64,000 nt of DNA, from NCBI RefSeq assembly GCF_900106845.1, contig NZ_LT629850.1:1849478-1913477 (forward strand), read 5' to 3'. The position numbers were made by a program, and so were the translations under genes. The DNA comes from Romboutsia timonensis (lineage in GTDB: Bacteria > Bacillota > Clostridia > Peptostreptococcales > Peptostreptococcaceae). This document shows, piece after piece, positions 24,528-34,128 of this stretch. The number at the start of each line of letters is the position of its first letter. Positions within the stretch are counted from its first letter, which is position 1. Below the pieces are notes generated by a model that ran no database searches, was not told the origin of the DNA, and saw only the letters and a program-made list of their open reading frames with translations.

Positions 24528-24632
24528 AATTCACTTCGATTGAGCAATGTGTTGGCGAACTATTTCATTTCGCCAACGATATATACTCGTTCTCACTTCA
24601 GATATATCCGTTGCTCAAAAACTGTGAATTTC
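24525..24632. repeat. Dispersed palindromic repeat, copy C (long type, most complete)
   Basis: Three nested inverted pairs are seen: AAATTCAC / GTGAATTT outside, TTGAGCAA / TTGCTCAA inside, and GTTGGCGAA / TTCGCCAAC innermost. It shares TTTCGCCAACG and TCCGTTGCTCAAAA with the other copies. Confidence 0.75.
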
Positions 24633-24642
24633 TAGTAAGTAA

Positions 24643-24675
24643 AAAGAGTATCTTAAATATTTAAGATACTCTTTT
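24643..24675 (-). terminator. Terminator of the hyd operon
   Basis: AAGAGTATCTTAAAT / ATTTAAGATACTCTT with flanking A/T tracts after hydF. Confidence 0.8.
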
Positions 24676-24688
24676 GTTATTTAATTTA

Positions 24689-25876
24689 TTACTTAAATAT
24701 TTCTACACTTCTATCTAAGATACCTGTAAAATATGCTATAACTAAACCATAATTAGTTATAGGAACATTCTTTTCTTTACATAGATTAATTTTATTTATT
24801 ACACTTTTTCTATTTACCATACATGCACCACAATGTATTACCATATCATACTTTTCTACATCTTCATCGAAGTCATAACCTACTTTATACTCTAAATTTA
24901 ACTCTCCACCAGCAATTTTAGTTAACATCCTAGGTATCTTTACTCTACCTATATCTTCATGAGATACATTATGAGTACAGCTTTCACATATTAATATTTT
25001 ATTACCAGGCTTTAAATTCTTTAATTTATTTGCTCCTTCTAAAAAGTGGCTAAGCTCTCCTTTTTGTCTTGCAAATAATATAGAAAAGCTAGTTAAATTT
25101 ATTTCTTTAGGAACTATCTTATCTACTTCTTTAAAAGCTTGTGAATCAGTTATAACTAAATCTATATTTTTAATTTCTTTTAATGCTTCTTCAAGTTCTG
25201 TATCTCTTACAACATAAGTTTTTATACCATGGTCTAAACAATCTCTTATTACCTGCACTTGCGGAAGTATAATTCTTCCCTTTGGAGCTTCAGAATCTAT
25301 TGGTACAACTAAAACTACATTTGATCCATAAGGAAGTAAATCTCCTACTATAGGTTTGTCTTCTTCATCTTGTTCTAAAGACTTTATAAGTTCATCTTTT
25401 AATTTATCTATATTTTCATTATTTTTAGCTGATATAAAAAGTGGCTTATCAAAAATGTTATTTATATTACTTCTTTCATCATCACTTAATCTATCTAATT
25501 TATTTACAACAACCATGTGCTTTATGTTGTATTTATTAGCTTCTCTTTTCCACTTTTTATAAGTATCTACATCTAAATTTTTTCCATCTACTACATATAT
25601 AGCAAAGTCTAATCTTTTTAAATACTCAAAGCTTTTTTTAACCCTTATTTCACCTAATTGGCTTTTATCTTCAAGTCCTGCTGTATCTATTAAAAGTACT
25701 GGCCCAAATGGAATAAGCTCCATTGCTTTTTGAACTGGGTCTGTTGTTGTTCCTTCAACATTTGATACTAATGATATATCCTGTCCTAGTATTTTATTCA
25801 TTAATGAAGATTTTCCACTATTAGTGTTTCCATATATTCCAATATGTTTTCTATTTGCATTTGGAGTTGTGTTCAT
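24689..25876 (-). CDS. hydF: HydF, [FeFe]-hydrogenase maturation GTPase/scaffold
   Basis: The protein receives the 2Fe precursor made by HydE and HydG and delivers it to the hydrogenase. The N-terminal GTPase has P-loop GNTNSGKSS, VVNKLD and an ISAKN motif. The C-terminal Fe-S domain carries the ligands CTH (after CES) and HCGAC. The length of 395 residues is usual. It is the last gene of hydE-hydG-hydF, 9 bp after hydG, with start site AGGAGG. Confidence 0.96.
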   Translation of the reverse strand: MNTTPNANRKHIGIYGNTNSGKSSLMNKILGQDISLVSNVEGTTTDPVQKAMELIPFGPVLLIDTAGLEDKSQLGEIRVKKSFEYLKRLDFAIYVVDGKNLDVDTYKKWKREANKYNIKHMVVVNKLDRLSDDERSNINNIFDKPLFISAKNNENIDKLKDELIKSLEQDEEDKPIVGDLLPYGSNVVLVVPIDSEAPKGRIILPQVQVIRDCLDHGIKTYVVRDTELEEALKEIKNIDLVITDSQAFKEVDKIVPKEINLTSFSILFARQKGELSHFLEGANKLKNLKPGNKILICESCTHNVSHEDIGRVKIPRMLTKIAGGELNLEYKVGYDFDEDVEKYDMVIHCGACMVNRKSVINKINLCKEKNVPITNYGLVIAYFTGILDRSVEIFK

Positions 25877-25885
25877 TTTTGCCTC

Positions 25886-27262
25886 CTAAAGATAAAAATC
25901 TCTTTGCCCTTTTTTCATTTTTTCCATACTTTCTTTTGTTAATGACTTTATATCTTCTCTTTCTATATTTTCAACTTCTTTATCTATTATTTCTAAAGAC
26001 TTTTTATATAGTTCTTCATCACCGTAATCTAGAGTAAACTCAAGTAAAGTCATTAAAGCATTTGGTTCACAGACATATTTTATGTTACCTGATTTTGCTA
26101 GGCTCATAAATCTATCTCCTGTTCTTCCTTTTCTATAACAAGCTGTACAATAACTTGGTATATATCCATCACTTAATAATTCTTTTAATATTTCTATTGG
26201 ACTTCTTTCATCATTTGTTTTAAATTGTTTAACTTCTTTACCTTCTTCTCTTTCTTTATATCCACCAACGCCTGTTGAAGAACCAGCAGATATTTGAGAT
26301 ACACCATATTTTAATAACTCTTTTCTCATCTCTGGTGTTTCTCTTGTTGAAAGTATAAGACCAGTAAAAGGAACTGCTATTCTAAGTATAGCAACAATCT
26401 TTTTAAACATTTTATCATCTAATAAATGTGGGTAGTTTTCTAAACTCACACCATTTGCAGGTTGAAGTCTTGGAACTGATATTGTATGAAATCCTACTCC
26501 AAACTTTTCTTCTAAATGAGCATTATGCATCATAAGGCCTAATACTTCAAATCTAGGATCTGCTAATCCAAATAAAACTCCTGCTCCAACATCATCAATA
26601 CCAGCTTCCATAGCTCTATCAAAAGCAGTTAAATGATAATTATAATCTCCCTTTAATGACTTTGGATGCATTTTATCATATGTTGGTTTATGATATGTTT
26701 CTTGGAATAATATATAAGTTCCTATACCTTTTTCTTTAAGTAACTTATAATTTTCTACTGTTGTAGCTGCAATATTTACATTTACTCTTCTTATTTCACC
26801 GTTATTATTTTGTGTTTTATATATTGTATCTAAACATTCTAGTACATAATCTATAGGTGCATTAACTGGATCTTCTCCAAGTTCAAGTGCTAATCTCTTA
26901 TGACCCATTTGTTCTAATATTTTTACCTCTTGAGCTACTTCATCCATTGTAAGTCTTCTTCTATTAAATTTGTTATCTCTTTTGTAGCCACAATAAACAC
27001 AATTATTTACACAATAATCACTTACATAAAGAGGTGCAAATACAACAACTCTCTTTCCATATATATCTTTTTTTATTTCACCTGCTAAAGAATAGATTTC
27101 TTTTAGATCCTTTTCATCTTCTGCTTGAAGAAGTATTGCTATATCTTTATAATCTAATCCTTCTCTATTTTTAGCTCTATTTAATACTTCTTTTATTTGT
27201 TCGTTACTTGGATTTTTAGTTTCTTCAAGAATTTTGTATATATATTCATGATTTATAAACAT
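25886..27262 (-). CDS. hydG: HydG, [FeFe]-hydrogenase maturation radical SAM tyrosine lyase
   Basis: The enzyme converts tyrosine into CO and cyanide ligands for the H-cluster. The radical SAM motif is CVNNCVYC (about 87-94), and the C-terminal auxiliary-cluster cysteines are in CTACYRKGRTGDRF with a further Cys downstream. It has 458 residues and all family landmarks. It lies between hydE and hydF in one operon. Confidence 0.96.
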   Translation of the reverse strand: MFINHEYIYKILEETKNPSNEQIKEVLNRAKNREGLDYKDIAILLQAEDEKDLKEIYSLAGEIKKDIYGKRVVVFAPLYVSDYCVNNCVYCGYKRDNKFNRRRLTMDEVAQEVKILEQMGHKRLALELGEDPVNAPIDYVLECLDTIYKTQNNNGEIRRVNVNIAATTVENYKLLKEKGIGTYILFQETYHKPTYDKMHPKSLKGDYNYHLTAFDRAMEAGIDDVGAGVLFGLADPRFEVLGLMMHNAHLEEKFGVGFHTISVPRLQPANGVSLENYPHLLDDKMFKKIVAILRIAVPFTGLILSTRETPEMRKELLKYGVSQISAGSSTGVGGYKEREEGKEVKQFKTNDERSPIEILKELLSDGYIPSYCTACYRKGRTGDRFMSLAKSGNIKYVCEPNALMTLLEFTLDYGDEELYKKSLEIIDKEVENIEREDIKSLTKESMEKMKKGQRDFYL

Positions 27263-27277
27263 TGCTATTTCCCCCTT

Positions 27278-28333
27278 TTATAATTTTTCTACAAAGTCTG
27301 GATTATCTCCTCTTGTTATCTCTATCTCAAAGCCTACTTTTTTTAACTTTTCTTCTATCATCTTTTTATACTGAGCATCTTCATCTAATATATATGCTTT
27401 GTTATCATATAGAGAATACTTTTTTCTAACACTCATTGGTGATAGATTAGGCATTATAACATTTCCTCCAGCCTTTAATCCCTCTTCTCTTCCATTTTCA
27501 GATATACTTGATAAAGCTGTTGTGGCAGGAAGTAAAACCTTTGGAAGTAATAATCTAACTATAGCTAAACATATAATAGTCTTTTCTAAACTTCCATGTT
27601 CATAATCTTTAAGAGGTGTATCTTTATGTGGTATAAATGGTCCTATTCCACACATAGCTGGTTCAAATTCTTTTACAAATAATAAATCATTAACTAAGTC
27701 TTCATTAGTTTGATTAGGTATTCCAACCATAAACCCAGCACCCGCTTGATATCCTATATCCTTTAAGTTCTTTAAGCACTTTCTTCTAATCTCAAAAGGT
27801 TCACCAGGATGTATATCTTCGTATAACTTTTTAGATGCACTTTCATGTCTTAAAAGATATCTATCAGCACCTGCATCATACATTTTTTTATAAGATTCAT
27901 AACTTCTCTCTCCAAGAGATAATGTTATTGCATTATTTGGAAACTCTTTTTTTATAGATTTAATAATATCTACCATTACTTCATCATTAAAGTATGCATC
28001 TTCTCCACCTTGTAAAACAATTGTCTTATATCCTAATTTATCTCCTGCTCTTACACACTCTAATACTTCTTCCTTGCTTAACCTATACCTTTGTGCATTT
28101 TTATTTGTTCTTCTTAATCCACAATATAGACAATCTTTTTTACAAAAACTTGTCAATTCTACTAGCCCTCTTATATATACTTTATTTTTAAAATATTTTA
28201 GCCTAGTTTTATGAGCTTTTTCTATAAGTAGCTCTTTAGATTTAGAATCTATATTATCTAATAAATATAATAACTCTTCTCTTGATGCATTATTTTCATT
28301 ATATAATTTATTTATAATACTTATAGTATCCAT
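27278..28333 (-). CDS. hydE: HydE, [FeFe]-hydrogenase maturation radical SAM protein
   Basis: The 351-residue radical SAM protein has CKKDCLYCGLRR (about 63-74), GGEDAYF and PGEPFEIRRKCL. HydE acts in H-cluster assembly to build the dithiolate-bridged 2Fe precursor. It is the first gene of the maturation operon. The hydrogenase structural gene is not in this window. Confidence 0.95.
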   Translation of the reverse strand: MDTISIINKLYNENNASREELLYLLDNIDSKSKELLIEKAHKTRLKYFKNKVYIRGLVELTSFCKKDCLYCGLRRTNKNAQRYRLSKEEVLECVRAGDKLGYKTIVLQGGEDAYFNDEVMVDIIKSIKKEFPNNAITLSLGERSYESYKKMYDAGADRYLLRHESASKKLYEDIHPGEPFEIRRKCLKNLKDIGYQAGAGFMVGIPNQTNEDLVNDLLFVKEFEPAMCGIGPFIPHKDTPLKDYEHGSLEKTIICLAIVRLLLPKVLLPATTALSSISENGREEGLKAGGNVIMPNLSPMSVRKKYSLYDNKAYILDEDAQYKKMIEEKLKKVGFEIEITRGDNPDFVEKL

Positions 28334-28798
28334 ATCATCACCTCTATTTCACTAATATTTAATTTAATACCCCAATCTGTAAATTAAAATTCATAACTCT
28401 ATATAATTATTTTTTTAACCATGTAGAATAAAAAAATATTATCTATTTTTCATAACATTTTTGTAAATTTACACATATTCGTTATAATTTATTATACTAA
28501 TTAACTTTTTATGAATAAAAATATTCTAATAGAAATTTTATCCATTCATTATATTTACTCCTGTATAAATAACTACTTTAAAACTTTCTATAATAACTAC
28601 TTAAATTCCTATTTGTAAAATATAATTTTGTATAAGTATTATAAAATTCAAGGACTTTCCTATAATTTATAGAAATTTATACAAATATAAAAATTCAGTT
28701 ATTTATTAACAACTAAACTTATATAGTTCATCTATTTTAAATTTAACTAAGCATAGTTTTTATAGATTATCATTTTTTATTGTAAAGGAGGTTTTTCT
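28334..28798. other. AT-rich divergent intergenic region, no recognised gene
   Basis: This holds the promoters of hydE (minus) and the C39-like gene (plus). Very low GC. I find no supported small gene, RNA element or repeat. Confidence 0.5.
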
Positions 28799-30127
28799 AT
28801 GAATGAAAATCTGTTTTTTATAAATACATATGAAGATTTTTTATTAGGTAATTTAGAAAATTTATCAATAGATAAAAATATAGGTACAGGTGCTATAGTT
28901 TTATCAAGTAACAATAATAAATACATAGAATATGGTATATATACTTCTCAAGTAATAAACCTAAAAACATTTAAAAGACTTTTAGTTTCATGGAATTGTG
29001 AAACACCTAAAGGTACATGGATTGAAGTTCAAGCACGAGCATTTATTTCTTATTATGATGATAATAAAAATTCTACATATGAATGGTCAGATTGGCTTTC
29101 TTTTGGTAAATGGGGGACTCATATAAAAAGAAGCTCTAAAAGTCCTGACTCACATCTTGCTAAAATTAGTACTGACGAATTTATAATTAAAGGTAACTAT
29201 ACAGATACTGCCTCTAAAATACAAATACGTGCACTATTGCATACCGAAAATACTAATGTAACACCATCAATAAGGCAATTTGTAATTTCATACAAAGATA
29301 ACACCCCTCGTCTAAAGAGTATAGAAATTCCTTCAGATAAAATAATAGATGTTCCTTCATATTCTCAATATATAAGAGATAAAAATATAGGAAGTGTTAT
29401 TTGTAGTCCAACAAGTATAACTATGTTGCTTAATAGAAGAAATGAAAACTTAATAGTTGAAGAAACTGCATGGTCTTGTTTTGATTATGACTATGAGGCT
29501 TTTGGTAACTGGTTATTTAATGTTGCATTTGCATCTAGTCTTGGATATGAATCTTTTGTTGAGTACGGTAATTTAAAAAGCTTAAAAAGAGAAATATATA
29601 GCGAATATCCAGTAGCTGTAAGTGTGAAATATACTAATGATATAAATAATTTAGAGTATCCTTACATAGAAAATGCTCCAATAACCACAGCTGGTCATAT
29701 TTTAGTTGTTCGCGGATTTGAGAAAAAAGATGGTATTGATTATGTAGTTGTAAATGATCCTGCTGGTAAAAGCAACGAATCAGTAACTAGAAGATATAAG
29801 CTTAGCGAATTTGAAAGTGCTTGGCATAGAGGAAGCAATATTATGTATATAATACACGATAAAGAAGTTGAAATAAATAATAATCGAATAGAGGCTAGTT
29901 TAGAATTAAAAAATAATAAAGAAAATTTATATTCAGTTTTAGTTAATGATACTTATCTAGATTTAAGCTCTGATTTTGTAAAAACAATTCTTATAACCTA
30001 TGATAATGGTTTAACTTTTGAATATTTAGTTCCATATAATAATCATTATCTAGCTTTAGAAAATAAAAACAAATGTATTATATATATCATTGGAAGTGAT
30101 GGCTTTACCTATGTTTGTAACTGTTAA
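28799..30127 (+). CDS. C39-like peptidase family protein, no export signal
   Basis: In the 442-residue protein an N-terminal beta-rich region (about 30-175; TWIEVQARAFIS, KIQIRALLHTE) precedes a C39-like cysteine peptidase fold: catalytic Cys in GSVICSPTS (about 203), His in AGHILVVRGF (about 300) and Asp in VVNDPAG. A short C-terminal domain follows. No signal peptide or membrane segment is seen. There is no ABC exporter or peptide substrate gene nearby, so it is not a bacteriocin exporter component. The start follows AAAGGAGG. Confidence 0.78.
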   Translation: MNENLFFINTYEDFLLGNLENLSIDKNIGTGAIVLSSNNNKYIEYGIYTSQVINLKTFKRLLVSWNCETPKGTWIEVQARAFISYYDDNKNSTYEWSDWLSFGKWGTHIKRSSKSPDSHLAKISTDEFIIKGNYTDTASKIQIRALLHTENTNVTPSIRQFVISYKDNTPRLKSIEIPSDKIIDVPSYSQYIRDKNIGSVICSPTSITMLLNRRNENLIVEETAWSCFDYDYEAFGNWLFNVAFASSLGYESFVEYGNLKSLKREIYSEYPVAVSVKYTNDINNLEYPYIENAPITTAGHILVVRGFEKKDGIDYVVVNDPAGKSNESVTRRYKLSEFESAWHRGSNIMYIIHDKEVEINNNRIEASLELKNNKENLYSVLVNDTYLDLSSDFVKTILITYDNGLTFEYLVPYNNHYLALENKNKCIIYIIGSDGFTYVCNC

Positions 30128-30128
30128 T

Positions 30129-30165
30129 AAAAAACTGTAGATAGTTAATTATCTACAGTCTTTTA
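30129..30165. terminator. Bidirectional terminator between convergent genes
   Basis: ACTGTAGAT / ATCTACAGT stem with A-run on the left and T-run on the right. Confidence 0.8.
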
Positions 30166-31265
30166 TTGTTTAAAGTTTTTAGTATGTCATAATTAGAATT
30201 GTATACACAATCATTGAACATAAAGCTTCCTATTTTTTTATTTTTCATAGAATTAAATATTGGATTTTTGTAGTTATATATTACTTTTTTTAGTTTACTT
30301 CCTTTTTTTATACTATTAGTAATATTATAAACTTCATAAGTATATTCATCTATAATATTTATATCTTCATTTTTTATAGCTTTAACAATTGTTTCTGAAG
30401 CTTTTAGACCAGATAAAACGGCAAAGTATATTCCTTCTCCTGTTATTGGGTCTACAAATCCAGCAGCATCACCTACTAGCAGTAAATTTTTGTCTTGATT
30501 TATAGGTTTATTTAGATATTGTCCAAATGGTATAAATGCACCTTTAAACTCACTTCTATCACAATTAATACCTACACTACTTAAAAATTTTTCAAATTCA
30601 CATTTATAGTCTATCTTTTTATCATACTCACCTATGAATCCAACACTTAGATGGTTCTTTTTAGGAAATATCCAACCGTAACCATAAGGAAGTACACCAT
30701 AGTACATGGACATTTTATCACTATTATAGTTTGTATTTATTTTATCTACATCTACTTGCAAACAAAACCCATTAGGCTTTATATCTTTATCAACTAAAGA
30801 ACGCGTAATACCTACTGCCCCATCTGCTCCTATTATATATTTAAATTTTATATTTTGATTATCGTATAAAGTTATAATATTATTTTCTGTATCAATATTT
30901 TTTATTTTAGTATTTTCTAATAACTTTCCACCCTTCTTTTCGTAAGCCCTTACTAAATACTCATCAAATTCAAATCTATCTACCAAATATGTATTACCTT
31001 TACATTCTATATCTGTTATGTACTTATCTTTTAAATATATACTTACACTCTTACTAACTATAGTATTTTCACCCTTAAACTCTTGACCTAAATTTAAGCT
31101 TTTTAATAATTCAAAGGTCTTTTGGGTTACTCCACCTGCACAAAGTTTATTTCTTGGAAACACTTGCTTATCAATTATACAACAAGATAATTTGTTATTT
31201 ATAATATTGTGTCCTGCTGCAATTCCGGATGGACCTGCACCTATAATTACAACATCATAATTCAT
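30153..31265 (-). CDS. Geranylgeranyl-reductase-family FAD-dependent oxidoreductase
   Basis: The 370-residue flavoprotein has an N-terminal FAD-binding motif VIIGAGPSGIAAG (about 5-17), RNKLCAGGV, and the second FAD motif LLVGDAAGFVDPITGEGIYFA (about 260-280). The family reduces isoprenoid or other lipid double bonds, or acts as monooxygenase; in clostridia the substrate is usually unknown. The start follows AAAGGAG. Confidence 0.87.
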   Translation of the reverse strand: MNYDVVIIGAGPSGIAAGHNIINNKLSCCIIDKQVFPRNKLCAGGVTQKTFELLKSLNLGQEFKGENTIVSKSVSIYLKDKYITDIECKGNTYLVDRFEFDEYLVRAYEKKGGKLLENTKIKNIDTENNIITLYDNQNIKFKYIIGADGAVGITRSLVDKDIKPNGFCLQVDVDKINTNYNSDKMSMYYGVLPYGYGWIFPKKNHLSVGFIGEYDKKIDYKCEFEKFLSSVGINCDRSEFKGAFIPFGQYLNKPINQDKNLLLVGDAAGFVDPITGEGIYFAVLSGLKASETIVKAIKNEDINIIDEYTYEVYNITNSIKKGSKLKKVIYNYKNPIFNSMKNKKIGSFMFNDCVYNSNYDILKTLNNKRL

Positions 31266-31383
31266 ACTTATTAATCTCCTTTAATATCAATTAAATTTAA
31301 TACAATTATGATTTCCATATTATAAAAATTTAAAACATAATTATACGTATAAAAAATTTTATATCATAGTTTCCTTAATACGT

Positions 31384-31424
31384 AAAAATAGTATAAGAAA
31401 TTTAAATCTCTTATACTATTTTTT
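31384..31424 (-). terminator. Terminator after the 51-aa membrane gene
   Basis: AATAGTATAAGA / TCTTATACTATT stem, with a T-run and A-run on either side. Confidence 0.75.
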
Positions 31425-31427
31425 ATT

Positions 31428-31583
31428 TCAATATTTATCATACTTATCGAAATCTTCATTTTTCTTTTCTTTCATTCTTTCTATAATTTTCACTATAAGT
31501 AATATTACACTAGAAACTACAACTATAGCAGGAATACCTAGACCTAATATAGCACTTATAATAAAAAATCCATTATTACTCAT
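31428..31583 (-). CDS. Small single-span membrane protein, 51 aa
   Basis: The gene starts ATGAGTAATAATGG at 31583, overlapping the last 8 bases of the YbjQ gene, and is therefore translationally coupled. The product has one membrane helix (about residues 6-33) and a basic/acidic cytoplasmic tail ending DKYDKY. I know no function; pairing with a YbjQ protein suggests a membrane anchor or partner, which is inference. Confidence 0.75.
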   Translation of the reverse strand: MSNNGFFIISAILGLGIPAIVVVSSVILLIVKIIERMKEKKNEDFDKYDKY

Positions 31584-31896
31584 CTTCTAATATAACTCCT
31601 GTACCATAAGCTAACATTTCAGCAGCACCTTGCATAACTGCAGCCGAAGTTAATCTAAATCCTATAATAGCATTAGCTCCTTGACTCTTTGCATCATCAA
31701 CCATTCTACCTATAGCTATCTTTCTAGCTTCTGTAAGCATTTCATCATATCCAGTTAATTCCCCACCAACTAGTTGCTTAAACCCTGCTCCTATATCTTT
31801 TCCTATATGCTTTGCTCTTATAGTGCTCCCCTTTACTAATCCTACTACTTCTTTAATCTTTTTGCCTGGTACACTTTCAGTAGTTAATATTAACAT
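31576..31896 (-). CDS. YbjQ/UPF0145 family protein
   Basis: The 106-residue homopentameric-type protein has the conserved core ILTTESVPGKKIKEVVGLVKGSTI near the N-terminus, AKSQGANAIIGFRL and a C-terminal YGTGVILE. The family has been called heavy-metal-binding, but its function is unsettled. It is the first gene of a two-gene operon with a small membrane protein. Confidence 0.9.
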   Translation of the reverse strand: MLILTTESVPGKKIKEVVGLVKGSTIRAKHIGKDIGAGFKQLVGGELTGYDEMLTEARKIAIGRMVDDAKSQGANAIIGFRLTSAAVMQGAAEMLAYGTGVILEDE

Positions 31897-32106
31897 ATCT
31901 ATCCTCCTAATTTAATATTTCATATTTACTATGACTTATTTTAATTATATTAAAATTTATATGTGAATATTTAACATTTTAAATATCCATAACTTTAAAT
32001 TATATAAATTTTAATATAGACTCTTGATATGTGTACTCTATTGAAGTTACTATTATAAGTTCATTTTTATCATTTTCTAATTATTATGCGTTATTCTCGT
32101 CTATAA

Positions 32107-32550
32107 CTATTTATCTAATTCTTTAATAACTCTTTTTATGCTTTTTTTAGGCTCTTCTATGTATCTTTTTATATTAATGGCTGCATTAATTACATTTTCT
32201 GACTTTTTATCATTTATATTTATAAAGTAATAATATAAATCTGACTTTTTAGTTATTTCTTGTACTTCAGTTATATGCTTAATTACATTTTGTTTAGTAC
32301 TTCCAATACATATTATTATTAATTTCTTATTTGTAAAATCTATATTGTAATTTCTTAAACTTTTATATAATTTAAAGTTATTTTCATCTTCCATAGCAAT
32401 AGTTACTGCTATATTTGAATAATTATCAATATTTTTAAGTTCATCACTTACTTGATGTAATTTTGAATCTACTATTACTTCACTTATTTTATTTAAGACA
32501 TTATTTATTTTTGTATTAGCATTGTCATATATTATAAGAGTATTATTCAT
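32107..32550 (-). CDS. Hypothetical protein, possible degenerate flavodoxin-like fold, 147 aa
   Basis: I do not recognise it firmly. Alternating beta/alpha segments (TLIIYDNAN, NIAVTIAM, KKLIIICIG, LYYYFININ) suggest a flavodoxin-like sandwich, but the FMN phosphate loop is missing (YDNANTKINN has no T/S-rich loop). The start follows AGGGGTGAT by 4 nt. It is monocistronic. Confidence 0.6.
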   Translation of the reverse strand: MNNTLIIYDNANTKINNVLNKISEVIVDSKLHQVSDELKNIDNYSNIAVTIAMEDENNFKLYKSLRNYNIDFTNKKLIIICIGSTKQNVIKHITEVQEITKKSDLYYYFININDKKSENVINAAINIKRYIEEPKKSIKRVIKELDK

Positions 32551-32613
32551 ATTATCACCCCTAGTTTTAAATAGTATTTTTATAAGTATATGCTTTCATC
32601 TTTTATAATAATT

Positions 32614-32643
32614 AAAAAGTTTAGGAATAACCCTAAACTTTTT
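32614..32643 (-). terminator. Terminator of surE
   Basis: AAAAAGTTTAGG / CCTAAACTTTTT stem directly after the stop. Confidence 0.8.
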
Positions 32644-32649
32644 ATAACT

Positions 32650-33405
32650 CTATAGTAATTCATTTTTTAATATTTCTATTTTTTTATTGTTTGTCATATC
32701 TATATTTACTGGAGTTATTGTTATGTACCCTTCTTCAATTGCAATTATATCACTGTCATTTTCTTGTTCAAGTTCTTTTACTTTTCCACCTATCCAAAAA
32801 TATCTTTTCCCATGAGGGCTGACTCTTTCTTCTAATACATTTTCATATTTTCTTTCTCCAAGTCTTGTTATTTTAGTTCCCTTAACCTCTCCATTTGGTA
32901 TATTTACATTTAATATGCAATCATTTAATATATTTAACTTATCTTTAATATCATTTACTATTTTTGATGCATGTTTAGAAACTTGGCTATAAACTTCTTT
33001 TGATACATTAAACTCATTTAATGAAAATGCTATTGATGGTTTATTTTGGACAAAGCCTTCTATTGCAGCAGATACAGTTCCAGAGTATATTACATCAGTT
33101 CCTAAATTTGGTCCATTGTTTATACCACTTAAAACCATATCTATATTTACCTCTTTGAATAAAGCCTCAACTCCTATTTTTACACAATCTGCTGGTGTTC
33201 CTGATATTGAATATGCAGATATATTATCATCTATGTATTCTTTATTTACCATTATAGGATTATGTATCGTTATTGCATGTCCTGTTGCACTTCTTTGAGT
33301 ATCTGGTGCAACTACATATATATTATGAGTTTTTGCGAGTTCTTTTGCAAGTTCTATAATTCCATCAGCTCTTATTCCATCGTCATTAGTAATTAGTATA
33401 TTCAT
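32650..33405 (-). CDS. surE: SurE, 5'/3'-nucleotidase
   Basis: The enzyme removes phosphate from nucleoside monophosphates. ILITNDDGIRADGI (Asp-Asp metal site) at the N-terminus, SGTPADCV and VLSGINNGPNLGTDVIYSGTV are diagnostic. The canonical SurE N-terminus is M-I-L, and GGAG lies 7 nt before the ATG at 33405 but only 1 nt before the ATG at 33411, so 33405 is used. Confidence 0.95.
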   Translation of the reverse strand: MNILITNDDGIRADGIIELAKELAKTHNIYVVAPDTQRSATGHAITIHNPIMVNKEYIDDNISAYSISGTPADCVKIGVEALFKEVNIDMVLSGINNGPNLGTDVIYSGTVSAAIEGFVQNKPSIAFSLNEFNVSKEVYSQVSKHASKIVNDIKDKLNILNDCILNVNIPNGEVKGTKITRLGERKYENVLEERVSPHGKRYFWIGGKVKELEQENDSDIIAIEEGYITITPVNIDMTNNKKIEILKNELL

Positions 33406-33597
33406 ATTCATTCTCCTTTTTATTATATATATTCTTATAATTATAATATTTTAAACAAGATTTCATTCATCTATATTACAAAGATATATTTAATATCAAT
33501 ATACCTTTACTTTATTATATTTTTTATATCAATATCTTATAATTTACTAACTTTAAGATAAATATAAATATATTATTAAATTCGGAGGTATTTTATA

Positions 33598-33966
33598 GTG
33601 AATTTTAATCATTTAAAGTATATAAGTTACTTTTTAGATAATAAAAAAGACTTTACTATTAGATTTACTAAGAATAATAATTTAATTATCCCTAGCTTTG
33701 GTTTTATAGTTAGTATTCCCCCTATAATAAAGATTAATATGAATTTAAAGTCAGTTATAGACTATGTTGAAAAAAATAATACTATAATAATATTTAATGA
33801 AATATATATATTGTATTTAGGTGGATGGTTTAAGGATAATAAATTTTATTTAGATATATCAATCGTTGAAAATAACAAAGAAAAGGCTATAAATATAGGT
33901 AAATATTGTAATCAAAAAGCCATATATGATATCGAAAACAAAATTACTATTTATTTACACGAGTAG
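33598..33966 (+). CDS. Hypothetical protein, 122 aa
   Basis: I do not recognise a family. It is a compact beta-rich soluble protein (IIPSFGFIVSIPPIIK, IYILYLGGWF). GTG start at 33598, 9 nt after GGAGG. It is isolated on the plus strand, sharing a terminator with the convergent 85-aa gene. Confidence 0.65.
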   Translation: MNFNHLKYISYFLDNKKDFTIRFTKNNNLIIPSFGFIVSIPPIIKINMNLKSVIDYVEKNNTIIIFNEIYILYLGGWFKDNKFYLDISIVENNKEKAINIGKYCNQKAIYDIENKITIYLHE

Positions 33967-34084
33967 TAATTAATACCTTAAGCCTTAATTTCTCTAAATA
34001 TAGAACAATAAGTAGTCAACAAGTTGATAATAAATGTTGCACAACAAATATAAAAGAATATAAGTAGTAAATATACATTAAACT

Positions 34085-34127
34085 AAAAAGTCATATTATA
34101 AACTTAAAGCTTATAATATGACTTTTT
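34085..34127. terminator. Bidirectional terminator
   Basis: A 17-nt arm starting AAAAAGTCATATTATAA pairs with 34111-34127. It is about 120 bp after the 122-aa gene and directly after the 85-aa gene. Confidence 0.8.
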
Positions 34128-34128
34128 A

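Noticed and set aside
28799-30127. The C39-like gene as a bacteriocin-processing gene
   Set aside because: No ABC transporter, no leader-peptide gene with a double-glycine motif and no modification enzymes are in the region.
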